A stretch of DNA of 64,000 nt from the NCBI RefSeq assembly GCF_017254865.1, contig NZ_JAFKCV010000008.1, forward strand, positions 122,263 through 186,262, read 5' to 3'. Shown one piece after another: positions 55,990 to 64,000 of this stretch. A model generated the notes under the pieces. The model saw nothing but the letters and a program-made list of their open reading frames with translations, did no database searches and was not told the origin of the DNA. This DNA comes from Bowmanella dokdonensis (GTDB taxonomy: Bacteria > Pseudomonadota > Gammaproteobacteria > Enterobacterales > Alteromonadaceae). Numbering within the stretch: the stretch's first letter is position 1; each line of letters opens with the position of its first letter. The position numbers and the translations under genes were made by a program.

Positions 55990-56417
55990 AAAGACTAATG
56001 ATCCTGTGCCTGCTGGCCGGCGGCCTTATGGCCTGTCAGAACAGCCCGCAACCAAGCCTGTATGAAGAGATTGGCGGCACGCAGACCCTGGACAAGGTGT
56101 TTGGCCTGGCCGTCAACCGCATTTATAACGATCCCCGCCTGGGCCCTCATTTTGAAGGTGTACCGCGCAACCACCTGCGAAAAATGCTGACCGAGCAGAC
56201 CTGTGCACTGATCGGCGGTCCCTGCACCTATACGGGGAAAAGCATGCAGGAGTCCCACCAGGAGCGAAACGTCACCACGGCCGAGTTCTACGCCGTGGTG
56301 GAGCATGTACAGCAGGCCATGCGCCTGATTGGCCTGAGCTATCAGCAGGAGAACCGTGTTCTGGCCGCCCTGGCACCCCTGAAACGGGATATTGTTTACC
56401 AGGCCGGACAGGAATAA
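55986..56417 (+). CDS. Lipoprotein truncated hemoglobin, group 1
   Basis: A lipobox (LLAGGLMAC|Q) precedes a trHbN domain: SLYEEIGGTQTLDKVFGLAV, DPRLGPHFEGVP, and the proximal His in MQESHQERNVTTAEFYAVVE. The 143-aa length and helix order fit group 1 truncated globins, which bind O2/NO. Export as a lipoprotein is unusual for globins but occurs beside DUF3034 genes. It would sit on the periplasmic side, perhaps handling NO or O2 near a membrane enzyme; the partner is not known. Confidence 0.85.
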   Translation: MKRLMILCLLAGGLMACQNSPQPSLYEEIGGTQTLDKVFGLAVNRIYNDPRLGPHFEGVPRNHLRKMLTEQTCALIGGPCTYTGKSMQESHQERNVTTAEFYAVVEHVQQAMRLIGLSYQQENRVLAALAPLKRDIVYQAGQE

Positions 56418-56468
56418 TCCCGGCAGGTCGTGAGGTAAAGCAGACAGGACCTCAGCAAAAAAGAAAAA

Positions 56469-56485
56469 GGGGCCAAAACGGCCCC
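56469..56485 (-). terminator. Intrinsic terminator (minus strand)
   Basis: GGGGCC (56469-56474) and GGCCCC (56480-56485) around AAAAC. On the minus strand the stem is followed by TTTTTCTTTTT, a good U-run. It would stop transcripts from the 109-aa gene that pass the hairpin at 56672, or serve as a backup. Confidence 0.6.
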
Positions 56486-56671
56486 GAATCAGGGAAACAA
56501 TACATGTATTGAATTCATGTATCGGTTGGTTCACTAGGCCAACGTTAAACAGTCTACCCATTCTGTATGACCAGACAGTGAAACTGTGACAAACGGCAAC
56601 AGGGAAAGGATAAATTGCCTGTCTGGTGACTTGAGCCGGTGAATAACTCCCCCTATGGCCGCCCAGAAACG

Positions 56672-56697
56672 ACAAAGGGCCCGCTCAGGCCCTTTGT
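56672..56697 (-). terminator. Terminator hairpin after the 109-aa gene
   Basis: ACAAAGGGCC (56672-56681) pairs fully with GGCCCTTTGT (56688-56697) across a six-base loop, 19 bases after the stop of the minus-strand gene. The tail is CGTTTC, so it is moderate as an intrinsic terminator. Confidence 0.6.
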
Positions 56698-56716
56698 ATA
56701 TGGGTTAGTAAAGCGG

Positions 56717-57046
56717 TCAGATAATGCTGTCCTGGTGAATGCGGATAAACAAATCCGTGTCCGACTTACTGTAATCTATCTTGTATTCTTTGCCGTTAAG
56801 GGTCTGGATAAACAGCAGGATCTTCTCCTCGCCGAAAAAGTCACCCAGGGTCACGTCGATCAGTTCCATGTCCATCAGCTTGGCGTCGCGCTTATTATCC
56901 GGCACTTTGCCCTGGTATTCCTTGATGCCTTTATAGGTCACTATGATAGGCGGGTTGTCGTCCCCGTTCAGGATCAGCAGATCAAACTTGCGCAATTTGT
57001 GAATAATGGTATTTCGACCACTCAACAGATAAGGCTTTTCTGTCAT
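56717..57046 (-). CDS. Hypothetical 109-aa protein
   Basis: I do not recognise the family. The protein is cytoplasmic-looking and mixed alpha/beta, with alternating hydrophobic strands (FDLLILNGDDNPPIIVTYKG; KILLFIQTLNGKEYKIDYSK). It has no Cys, signal peptide or membrane segment. GGGGAAAG precedes the ATG, and two terminator hairpins follow, so it is a genuine single gene. The 243-base gap upstream (57047-57289) contains no ORF or RNA I can identify. Confidence 0.7.
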   Translation of the reverse strand: MTEKPYLLSGRNTIIHKLRKFDLLILNGDDNPPIIVTYKGIKEYQGKVPDNKRDAKLMDMELIDVTLGDFFGEEKILLFIQTLNGKEYKIDYSKSDTDLFIRIHQDSII

Positions 57047-57289
57047 ACTTTCCCCGCTATACCCCGTAAATGGCTGTTCTTGTTTTTACGAAAAGATAAC
57101 AGAGTTTTTCGCCCCACGCACCCGTTAATTAGGCTTATGTATCAGGGAGTTTGCTCAGTTGCCGGCAGGATTCAGTCAGGCTGGGAACATCCTTGCCGAT
57201 ACCCCGCTCCTTATGGGTACTCATACCCAAACCTGTCCAAGGGTCATACCCACACGCCGTTGCCGGGTATCCATCACAACCAAGGACAG

Positions 57290-58381
57290 TCAGCCTGGTG
57301 GCGGACCATGCTCGGGGTTTTGCAGGAAGGCCTCATCGGTCAGGCTGTGCAAAAAGGCCATCAGATCCTGTTTTTGTTGCGCGGTAAGGGTAAAGCCTTT
57401 GATAAACGGGCTTTTCAATGGACTGGCAATCCCCGCTCCCCGGCCGCCGGCGGCATAGAAGTCGATGACCTCCTCCAGGGTGGCCAGGCTGCCGTCATGC
57501 ATGTAAGGGGCAGTCACGGCCACATTGCGCAGGGTGGGTGCACGAAAACGCCCCCTGTCCCGATCCTCGCCGCTGATTTCAACCAGCCCCGGATCACCTT
57601 GCGGATAGGCGCCACGACCATCCTCATTGTACAGGCCGGTATTGTGAAAGGGGCGGATATCCAGCATCTGCTGTGCATGTTTGCTGGACTGGCTGAAATT
57701 AAAGCCCCCATGGCAATGATGGCATTCCAGTCGTTCTGAAAAGAACAGCTCCAGACCCCGTTTGGCCGAGTCTGACAGGGCATCGTCCTGCATCTGGTAC
57801 GCATAGCGGTCAAAGGGGCTGTCAAAGGACACCAGGCTGCGCACAAAACTGGCCAGGGCCTTGACCATGGCGTCTAGGTTTGGCTCCTGAGCGAAGGCAC
57901 GCTCGAACAGTTGCCGGTAGACCGGGGTGTCGAATCGGGCCAGCACCTGCTGGTCTAATCCTGCAAGGCCAAGTTCCACCGGTTTCTCACCGAACAAAGG
58001 AATAAGGATCTGCTGTTCAATCTGCGTCAGGCCGGAATGAGCCCAGGTCAGGTTGCTGTTATAGGCCACATTGACCAGGGCCAGGCTGTTGCGCCGGTGA
58101 ACCTCGCCTGTACTGCCCACGGCCTGTTTACGCGGTTCGGCAAAGGCAAAGGCCTGTTGATGGCAACTGGCGCAGGACTGACTCTGGTTGGCGGACAGAT
58201 TGGCATCGTAAAAAAGTCTGCGCCCCAGCTCCACCTTGGCGGCGGTCATGGCGTTGTCGGCTGGTACAATGGGCTGGGGAAAGCCTTCCGGCAGGGGCCA
58301 CCGATAGTCGGACTCGGGCGCCGGCGTACAGCCTGCCAGCATCACAATGCCAATCAGCCCCTGCCAGCAGTATCTAAACAT
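57290..58381 (-). CDS. MbnH-family di-heme enzyme (lipoprotein, MauG-like)
   Basis: Di-heme protein of the MauG/cytochrome c peroxidase fold. MbnH enzymes oxidise a Trp of their MbnP partner to kynurenine for copper binding. The start at 58381 gives a lipobox (MLAGC|T). Two heme c sites are visible: CASCHQQ (about residue 68) and CHHCHGG (about 224). MbnH blocks RAPTLRNVAVTAPYMHDGSL and FGEKPVELGL are present. The length is 363 aa. It begins 13 bases past the mbnP stop, a two-gene operon. An earlier TTG at 58408 is possible but has no ribosome site. Confidence 0.88.
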   Translation of the reverse strand: MFRYCWQGLIGIVMLAGCTPAPESDYRWPLPEGFPQPIVPADNAMTAAKVELGRRLFYDANLSANQSQSCASCHQQAFAFAEPRKQAVGSTGEVHRRNSLALVNVAYNSNLTWAHSGLTQIEQQILIPLFGEKPVELGLAGLDQQVLARFDTPVYRQLFERAFAQEPNLDAMVKALASFVRSLVSFDSPFDRYAYQMQDDALSDSAKRGLELFFSERLECHHCHGGFNFSQSSKHAQQMLDIRPFHNTGLYNEDGRGAYPQGDPGLVEISGEDRDRGRFRAPTLRNVAVTAPYMHDGSLATLEEVIDFYAAGGRGAGIASPLKSPFIKGFTLTAQQKQDLMAFLHSLTDEAFLQNPEHGPPPG

Positions 58382-58394
58382 GGAGTCGGGTACT

Positions 58395-59177
58395 CTAGAT
58401 CCACTCAATCACGGATTTATGCAGGTTGGCGAGCAGCTTTTCACAGCTTTGCATCTCACCGGCGTGAAAGGTGCAACTGTTATCCCGGTTAAGGGTAATG
58501 CCCTCAAGCAACCTGTCCAGATGGAACACCAGGGTATTGCCGCTGCCTGCGGGACGGGGCAGATCAAATTCAATCAGATTCGGATTGCTGCAGGGCTGCG
58601 CCGGCGAACGCAGTTTGGAGTCGGCCTCGCAGCCGGTGCTGCCCAGGTGGAAGGCCCAACTGTCGGCGACGGATCTCAGCTCGAACCGGGCAAATTTGTG
58701 CCCGCTCTGCCAGGTCCAGAACATGCTGGACAGGTTCAGCGGCGAAGGTTGAGTCAGGGGATTCTGGTGATTCAGCTCAAAAGGCAGGCCAAGCACGAAG
58801 CGCAGGCGTTTAACCTCAGACAGGTCCACCTCGGGGCCGAAGCGGACTTCATGGTTACCGGCCATTTCCCCGTCCCGCCAGCAGTCTTTCTGCTCGATGG
58901 AGATCAGGGCCGTCTCGCCCGTCTGCCACTGGTTGTCGGCCAGATCCAAAGGCTCGCCGTCTTCGTTTTGTATCTGGCTCAGGTAAAATTTGGAATGCTC
59001 GATATACCAGCCGCCGCCCTGCATATTCAGCGACGTGCCGCAGGGTACATGACGTCCCTGGTAGCGCAGCTCTACCTGCAGTTTCTGCGCCCCGCCCAGA
59101 AACCCGCAACCGGACAACACAAGTAAGCCAGCACCCCATACGCCACACAGGACCCATGGCCGTTTTATCCTACCCAT
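58395..59177 (-). CDS. MbnP-family copper-binding protein (metallo-mystery pair, four-Cys)
   Basis: Partner of the MbnH di-heme enzyme; family members bind copper after Trp oxidation. Lipobox VLSGC|G follows a basic start. The body has ELRYQGRHVPCGTSLNMQGG, WYIEHSKFYLSQIQ, and a conserved tryptophan motif MFWTWQSGHKFARFEL, then FHLGSTGCEAD, and Cys-rich parts (CSNPN, NSCTFHAGEMQSCEKL). The start is uncertain: ATG 59177 gives a normal signal peptide, ATG 59213 adds 12 residues. No methanobactin genes are nearby. Confidence 0.85.
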   Translation of the reverse strand: MGRIKRPWVLCGVWGAGLLVLSGCGFLGGAQKLQVELRYQGRHVPCGTSLNMQGGGWYIEHSKFYLSQIQNEDGEPLDLADNQWQTGETALISIEQKDCWRDGEMAGNHEVRFGPEVDLSEVKRLRFVLGLPFELNHQNPLTQPSPLNLSSMFWTWQSGHKFARFELRSVADSWAFHLGSTGCEADSKLRSPAQPCSNPNLIEFDLPRPAGSGNTLVFHLDRLLEGITLNRDNSCTFHAGEMQSCEKLLANLHKSVIEWI

Positions 59178-59235
59178 AAATGCTGCTAATGTTGTCAGGA
59201 TGCTGCTTTTCATTATCTCGTTCTAAGGATTTAAG

Positions 59236-61956
59236 ATGCGACGGCTAATTCCCACTATGATGCTGGTTTGTACAGTGTTCAGTCAACCCGCTTGGCCACA
59301 TGCTGAACACGATAAAGCCAGATTCGTCGCCGAAACGGGTCTGGACCAGGGACGCTGCGACAATCGCCTGCGTCCCTGCCGCACCATAGGCTATGCCGTG
59401 GCCCAGGCCAATAAAGGCGACAGGGTGCTGGTAGCGGCCGGCAGTTACCGGCTGCAGGACTACCGGGATGTGTTTTATCTGGTCAGCGATCTGGTGCCGG
59501 TGTTGGGTGGATTTAATCGTATCGATTTGTTTCAGAACCAGAATCCAGACAAGCACCTGACCTTTGTCGCCGGCGTGCCGGCACAGTTTGCCCAGCAACT
59601 CACCGAGCGCGGCTTTGTGCCCATCCGCGACCAGCAGCATCAGACAAGCGATGCCCTTAAGCAGCAGTTGGCGGCGGTTGCCGCCCTGAGCCAGGCCAAA
59701 CAGCAACAGGATTGCATCGACGGCCATGCCGGCGTGTACGCCTGCGAGAACCTCTCGTTGGTCAGTCATATGCCGCTGTCGGCCTTCTCCGGCAATCAGA
59801 GCACCGCCAACGACATCTGGGGCCATGTGGATCTGAATACCGGCACCGAATACGCGCTGATTGGCCTGCGCCGCGGGGTGTCGGTAGTCAGCCTGGCGGA
59901 TCCTGCCAATCCTGTGGAGGTGGATTATGTGCCCGGCCAGTCCACCACCTGGCGGGATATCAAGGTCTACCAGTTCTTCGATACCGGCAATAACATCTGG
60001 CGTGCCTATGCCTATGTGACCGCCGACAGCGTCAACGAAGGCATGATGATTATCGATCTGGGCGGCCTGCCCAACAGTGTGGAGCTGGTGCAGAAGCAGC
60101 TTATCCACGCCTCGGCCCACAATATCTATATCAGTAATGTGGATTACGGCCTGAACATCGCCCTACCCGGCGCCACCCCCGAGGTGAATATCAGCGGCGC
60201 CAATACCCAGCTCGGCTCCCTGCAGGGCTTCAGCCTGGCCAACCCCGAATCCCTGGCCGCCACTTATAACACCCCGGTACAAAACGCCAGTGACTACAGC
60301 CACGACGCTTCTTCGGTGCTGATCCAAGATGATCGCAAGGACAGCCAGTGCGCCAATGCCCCGCAGAACGGCTGCCTGGTGCTGCTGGATTTTAACGAAG
60401 GGGAGTTTCGCCTGTGGCAGCGGGGCAGCCAGCTCGATGAGCTCAGCCGCACCACCTATGCCAACGCCACCTATGTGCATTCCGGCTGGTGGAGCGAAGA
60501 TAAAAACTACATCCTGGTGCACGACGAGCTGGATGAACGCCAGCACGGCCTGAACACCACGGTAAGGTTGTTCGATATCACCGATCTGCAGGCGCCGGCG
60601 CCCGTGGCCACCTGGACCGGCCCCACCGCGGCGGTGGATCACAACGGTTATGTGCGCGGCAACCGCTATTACATGAGCAACTACGAGCGCGGCCTGACGG
60701 TACTGGATATCAGCGATCCGGCCAACCCCACCCAGGCCGGCTATTTCGACACTTACCCCAACGGCAACGGCAGCAGCTTCTCCGGCGCCTGGGGGGTGTA
60801 TCCCTTTTTGCCCAGCGGCCTGATCCTGGTCAGCGATATCAACAGCGGTTTGTATGTGATTCGTGACGAGACTTTAGAAAGTCCTTTGGGCCAAGTGAGC
60901 TTTGCCGATGCTGCTATCGAGGTGGAAGAAGGCCAGAGTGCCAGTATTGAAGTAAGCCTGTCCCGCAGCGGCACAGGCGAGATCTCAGTGGGCTATGAAA
61001 CCCTGCCCGGCTCGGCAGGCAGTGCAGATTTCACTCCTGTGTCGGGCACCCTCACCTGGCAGGGGGATGACAGCGCCCCCCGGACCATCAGCCTGTCCAT
61101 CCTGGACGACACCCAGGACAGCGAGCCCACCGAGAGCCTGTTTGTGCGCCTGTTCGACCCCAGAAACGGCACCACCCTGCAACATCCCAATCTGATCAAG
61201 GTGAATATCCGGGGGCTGCCGCAGGTGGGCAGTATCAGGCTGGGCAGCGAGATCATCAGGGTTCGGGAAAACCAAACCTCGGCGAGCATTGCGGTGCAAC
61301 GACTGGGTGGCAGCGAAACCAGTATCTCGGTGGACTATGAGTTGATCGGCCAGACCGCCACTATTGGTGAAGATATGCAGGCCGCCAGCGGCACTTTGAC
61401 CTGGGCGGACGGCGACAGTGCAGACAAGCTTATTGAGCTGCTGCCCATCGACGATGGACAAAGCGAACAGCCCGAGAGCCTGCAACTGACATTAAGCTCC
61501 GGCGATCCAAGCTGGCTGGGCAGCCCCAACACGGCCAGTATTCAGGTTCTGGATGACGAATCCAATCAGGCCCCACAGGTGGACGCCGGGGCTGATTTTC
61601 AGGTCAACACCCGCGCCCAAGTCAGTCTGATGGCCAGCGCCAGCGACGATCTGGATGAGGACCTGAGCATAGAGTGGCAGCAAACCGCCGGTCCCACCGT
61701 GACCCTGACCGATGCCAACAGCCTCAGCCCCAACTTTACCGCCCCGGACAGCGCGGCCAGTCTGACCTTCAGCCTGACGGTGGCCGACAGCTTCGGCGCC
61801 AACAGCATGGACACGGTGGTGGTGAGCGTGGTGGCCCCTGCCCAGGCACCGGATCCCGTCAATAATAACAGCGGCTCAGGCGGCGGCAGCCAGGGGCCGC
61901 TATGGCTGGCCCTGACCGGGCTGCTGGCTTGTGCCAGGCGCCGGCGCTGGATTTGA
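59236..61956 (+). CDS. Choice-of-anchor-B family surface protein with LVIVD repeats, Calx-beta and GlyGly-CTERM
   Basis: Large exported protein of 906 aa. It has a signal peptide to about residue 21 (MLVCTVFSQPAWP), then a Cys-rich start (RCDNRLRPCRTIGYAVAQA). LVIVD-type repeats (about 180-545; VSVVSLADPANPVEVDYVPG, LTVLDISDPANPTQAGYFDT) form a likely beta-propeller. Two Calx-beta modules (about 550-770) and an Ig/PKD-like module (about 775-870) follow. It ends GSGGGSQGPLWLALTGLLAC then ARRRRW, a GlyGly-CTERM sorting tail cut by rhombosortase in type II secreting bacteria. It is divergent from mbnP with about 60 bases between and likely functions with the pair at the surface. Confidence 0.85.
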   Translation: MRRLIPTMMLVCTVFSQPAWPHAEHDKARFVAETGLDQGRCDNRLRPCRTIGYAVAQANKGDRVLVAAGSYRLQDYRDVFYLVSDLVPVLGGFNRIDLFQNQNPDKHLTFVAGVPAQFAQQLTERGFVPIRDQQHQTSDALKQQLAAVAALSQAKQQQDCIDGHAGVYACENLSLVSHMPLSAFSGNQSTANDIWGHVDLNTGTEYALIGLRRGVSVVSLADPANPVEVDYVPGQSTTWRDIKVYQFFDTGNNIWRAYAYVTADSVNEGMMIIDLGGLPNSVELVQKQLIHASAHNIYISNVDYGLNIALPGATPEVNISGANTQLGSLQGFSLANPESLAATYNTPVQNASDYSHDASSVLIQDDRKDSQCANAPQNGCLVLLDFNEGEFRLWQRGSQLDELSRTTYANATYVHSGWWSEDKNYILVHDELDERQHGLNTTVRLFDITDLQAPAPVATWTGPTAAVDHNGYVRGNRYYMSNYERGLTVLDISDPANPTQAGYFDTYPNGNGSSFSGAWGVYPFLPSGLILVSDINSGLYVIRDETLESPLGQVSFADAAIEVEEGQSASIEVSLSRSGTGEISVGYETLPGSAGSADFTPVSGTLTWQGDDSAPRTISLSILDDTQDSEPTESLFVRLFDPRNGTTLQHPNLIKVNIRGLPQVGSIRLGSEIIRVRENQTSASIAVQRLGGSETSISVDYELIGQTATIGEDMQAASGTLTWADGDSADKLIELLPIDDGQSEQPESLQLTLSSGDPSWLGSPNTASIQVLDDESNQAPQVDAGADFQVNTRAQVSLMASASDDLDEDLSIEWQQTAGPTVTLTDANSLSPNFTAPDSAASLTFSLTVADSFGANSMDTVVVSVVAPAQAPDPVNNNSGSGGGSQGPLWLALTGLLACARRRRWI

Positions 61957-62017
61957 ATCAGGCATTGGTGTAATTTCGGCGGGCTATCACTCCCTTAATC
62001 AGTAAAGGAATCACCCC

Positions 62018-63424
62018 GTGAAGAAAGGACTGCTAATCGGCGGCGCAGTAGCCGCCGTCGCCCTGTTAGTTACCCCCAAGCTTATCGGCCTGCAGGTCAG
62101 CCAGACCCTGGAAAGCAAAATCGCCGAATTCGACGCCCTGCCCGGTTACAGCCTGAGCCTGACCAACCTGCAATCCGGCTGGTTTACCAGCCAGGCGCAA
62201 CTGGCCATCAGCCTGGACCTGAGCGCCAGTGTGCCGGCAGAGGCAGTCGAAGCGCCGCCGGAACTCAGCTCGGTGGTGGATCTGTCCATCCAGCATGGGC
62301 CGGTGTTGCGCTCCGGTCTTGGCGTTCTGGGTCAGTTGGCCTGGACGGTTAAAGTGGCGGGCGAAGGCCTGCGCGACAAGCTGAACTGGCAGGACGGCGT
62401 TCCCTTTTATCAGATTGACGGGGTGACCAGCCTGAACGGCCACAGCCGGTATGCCGATAGCATAGTAGCCTTTACCGGCCAGGATGAGGCTGTGGAGTTC
62501 CGGTTTGACGGCATGCAGGGCCAGGGCAACTGGACAGACGGCATCTTCAGTTATCAGGCCACCGCCCCTGAACTGGCAATGCTGGCCGAAGCCGTTACCC
62601 TTAGTACCACGGGCCTGAGCCTGCAGATGAATGCCGAGGCCGACATGGCCACCCCGCTGAGCGGCGGCCTGTATGACAGCACCGCCAACCTGGTGGCCGA
62701 CAGCCTGGTGATAGAAAACCAGCAGGAAGGCCAGCGCACCGAACTGACCGGCCTGGCCATGCACCTGCAAAGCAAACTGGATGAAGCCAGCGACACCGGT
62801 AATATGCAACTGGAATACAAGCTGGCGTCGGTGCAAAGCGAGGGCTTTACCGGACAGGATCTTCAGTTGGCCCTGCAATTCAACAACCTCAGCCTGGATT
62901 TTATCAAGGCCTATCAGGCCTTTTCCAAAACGGCACTGGAGTCCACCGACCCAGAACGTTACCAGGCCGAGCTGGTCAGCTTTATGCAGAACAACCTGCT
63001 GATGCTGCTGAGCGAAAACCCCGAACTGAATATCGCCTCCCTCAGCGGCACCGTCACCGAAGGCAGCTTTAAGGGCTATCTGAACAGCAAACTGCTGGAC
63101 GTCACCAGCCTGCCCCAACCGCTGAACGACAACCGCTTCTGGCTGAACCACCTGAACGCAGAGTCAGAGCTGGAACTGGATAAAGGCGTAGCCCTGTGGC
63201 TGGCCAGGCAGCAGGTCTTCAGCGAGTTGCAGCAAAACGTACCGCCCGAAGAGTGGGATGAGGCGCAGATGCAACAGGTCGCCGAACAACAGGCCCCAAT
63301 GCTGCTGGCCAACTTTGTACAGCAGGGCCTGCTGATGGAAACCCCAAGCGGTTACAAAGCCAGGTTCAACCTTACAGACGGCCAGGCAGTGCTGAACGGT
63401 AACCCTATGCCACTGCCCATCTAA
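62018..63424 (+). CDS. YdgA-like protein (DUF945)
   Basis: The 468-aa protein begins with one membrane anchor (MKKGLLIGGAVAAVALLVTP, LIGL). It continues with the YdgA/DUF945 pattern of long amphipathic beta-rich repeats: LPGYSLSLTNLQSGWFTSQA, and later LAFNLSL-like EYKLASVQSEGFTGQDLQLA. Members are inner-membrane anchored proteins with a periplasmic body related to AsmA-type folds; function unknown. A G/C hairpin follows at 63438-63460. Confidence 0.8.
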   Translation: MKKGLLIGGAVAAVALLVTPKLIGLQVSQTLESKIAEFDALPGYSLSLTNLQSGWFTSQAQLAISLDLSASVPAEAVEAPPELSSVVDLSIQHGPVLRSGLGVLGQLAWTVKVAGEGLRDKLNWQDGVPFYQIDGVTSLNGHSRYADSIVAFTGQDEAVEFRFDGMQGQGNWTDGIFSYQATAPELAMLAEAVTLSTTGLSLQMNAEADMATPLSGGLYDSTANLVADSLVIENQQEGQRTELTGLAMHLQSKLDEASDTGNMQLEYKLASVQSEGFTGQDLQLALQFNNLSLDFIKAYQAFSKTALESTDPERYQAELVSFMQNNLLMLLSENPELNIASLSGTVTEGSFKGYLNSKLLDVTSLPQPLNDNRFWLNHLNAESELELDKGVALWLARQQVFSELQQNVPPEEWDEAQMQQVAEQQAPMLLANFVQQGLLMETPSGYKARFNLTDGQAVLNGNPMPLPI

Positions 63425-63437
63425 AGCTGGATATTGT

Positions 63438-63460
63438 GGCCGGCACCCTAATCGCCGGCC
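63438..63460 (+). terminator. Possible terminator after the DUF945 gene
   Basis: GGCCGGC (63438-63444) pairs with GCCGGCC (63454-63460) over a nine-base loop, 13 bases after the stop. The tail GCACAATTATT is only weakly U-rich. Confidence 0.4.
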
Positions 63461-63572
63461 GCACAATTATTCGCCATTTGCACCACCCACACAGGCCAAA
63501 CAGATGACAGCGCCAGCAAAACTGCTTATACTGCGCAGCGCTTTGTTACCGTCAGGTAGTGAGGCAAACTCC

Positions 63573-63592
63573 TCAGAAATGGCCCTATAGCT
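63573..63592 (+). pseudogene. Partial duplicate of the tRNA 5' end
   Basis: TCAGAAATGGCCCTATAGCT recurs exactly at 63729-63748, where it is the tRNA start with eight upstream bases. Weak similarity runs on for a few bases. The 156-base unit between the copies contains a hairpin (AAAAGTGAT-TTAAC-ATCACTTTT). It is a remnant of a tandem tRNA or of a small insertion. No gene is seen in 63461-63736. Confidence 0.65.
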
Positions 63593-63736
63593 TAGGTGAA
63601 CGACGGTCGCCGCAGGCGATTAAAAGTGATTTAACATCACTTTTAAAGGAGGGAACGCGAGACCGTGGATGGCGGAGCTGAGTGACGATCATCATGGACG
63701 TGTGACGAGGCTCACTCAAAGAATAAAATCAGAAAT

Positions 63737-63813
63737 GGCCCTATAGCTCAGTTGGTTAGAGCGCCCGACTCATAATCGGTAGGTCCCTGGTTCAAGTCCA
63801 GGTGGGGCCACCA
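63737..63813 (+). tRNA. tRNA with CAU anticodon, probably tRNA-Ile2 (lysidine type)
   Basis: A 77-base cloverleaf with encoded CCA: GGCCCTA acceptor pairs with TGGGGCC, D arm TAGCTCAGTTGGTTAGAGC, anticodon loop CTCATAA, T arm CTGGTTCAAGTCCAG. The GGCCC/GGGCC acceptor with C4-G69 and C5-G68 is like the tRNA-Ile2 that TilS modifies, and unlike E. coli elongator Met (GGCTAC). Elongator tRNA-Met cannot be excluded. The C27/U43 pair of the anticodon stem is mismatched. Confidence 0.9.
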
Positions 63814-63844
63814 TTTTTAAAGGCTTTAAGCCGATAGTCATCAC

Positions 63845-63873
63845 GGCTCTACCCCATAAACGGGGGATCAGCA
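63845..63873. repeat. Terminal inverted repeat of an ISL3-type element (one end)
   Basis: GGCTCTACCCC followed by ATAAACGGGGGATCAG begins with the GGCTCT that opens ISL3-family ends and lies just beyond the stop of the transposase. The insertion sequence thus ends at about 63845, 31 bases after the tRNA. The other end is outside the window. Confidence 0.6.
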
Positions 63874-63874
63874 C

Positions 63875-64000
63875 TCAACGTACACGATTAATAACACCAT
63901 TCCATCCGCAATGGGTCATTACTCTGATCCGGTAGTTTTCAAAATTTCTAAAACCATACGCTCTTCTCGATAGCATTTCCATTTTGTTGTGGAAGCCCTC
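63875..64000 (-). CDS. ISL3-family transposase, C-terminal end (partial)
   Basis: Minus-strand reading from the window edge gives 41 codons to a TGA: it includes EGFHNKMEMLSRRAYGF, then RNFENYRIRVMTHCGWNG. The R-R-A-Y-G-F-R-N-F-x-N-Y-R-x-R-V string is the conserved C-terminus of ISL3 transposases. The catalytic DDE part is beyond base 64000. This marks an insertion sequence next to the tRNA. Confidence 0.75.
   Translation of the reverse strand, partial: EGFHNKMEMLSRRAYGFRNFENYRIRVMTHCGWNGVINRVR

Noticed and set aside
57220..57260. TGGGTA-TGAG-TACCCA hairpin as a terminator
   Set aside because: Short stem, no U-run, and no gene ends next to it.

Overview
The window looks like a chromosomal stretch of a polarly flagellated marine-type gammaproteobacterium, probably in the Alteromonadales. 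The reasons are the gene order flhA-flhF-flhG-fliA-cheY-cheZ-cheA, an intact leuABCD operon with a leucine leader peptide, GspA/GspB-type secretion-assembly genes, and housekeeping genes (cca, srmB, rdgB, hemW) of clear gamma-proteobacterial type. The genus is an inference; no 16S gene is present.

Layout: 1-7425 (minus) is the late flagellar/chemotaxis block, entered through a good sigma-54 type site just upstream of flhA. 7694-12550 (plus) is leuL-attenuator-leuABCD. 12661-17263 holds a degenerate HD-GYP protein, gspB and gspA (minus) and cca. 17315-25658 holds a molybdenum hydroxylase pair, a solute-binding protein, a BCCT transporter, an acyltransferase/LytTR divergent pair and a UPF0149/SEC-C protein.

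25798-40624 is a defence island on the minus strand. In transcription order it runs: WYL-domain regulator, zinc-ribbon protein, 345-aa unknown protein, cas3, a 40-codon ORF with its own terminator, cas8e, cse2, cas7e, cas5e, cas6e, a KilA-N gene, cas1, cas2, leader, and a type I-E array with 36 repeats. The core is a standard type I-E interference/adaptation set. The additions are not standard: three genes ahead of cas3, a small ORF plus intrinsic terminator directly in front of cas8e, a KilA-N gene between cas6e and cas1 carrying a 38-bp perfect palindrome, and a repeat-like hairpin outside the array. These are the best candidates for something undescribed.

40845-56417 returns to ordinary accessory and housekeeping genes: TSUP permease, SrmB, deacetylase-like protein, TonB-like protein, RdgB, HemW, a DUF885 lipoprotein, AI-2E transporter, chemoreceptor, YggN-like protein, PAS and REC-CheC proteins, DUF3034 protein, and a lipoprotein truncated globin. 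57290-61956 is an MbnH/MbnP 'metallo-mystery pair' next to a choice-of-anchor-B/GlyGly-CTERM surface protein. The window ends with a YdgA-like protein, a CAU-anticodon tRNA with a partial 5' duplicate, and the 3' end of an ISL3-type transposase with its terminal inverted repeat.

All calls come from reading the sequence and recalling family features; no database search was run.
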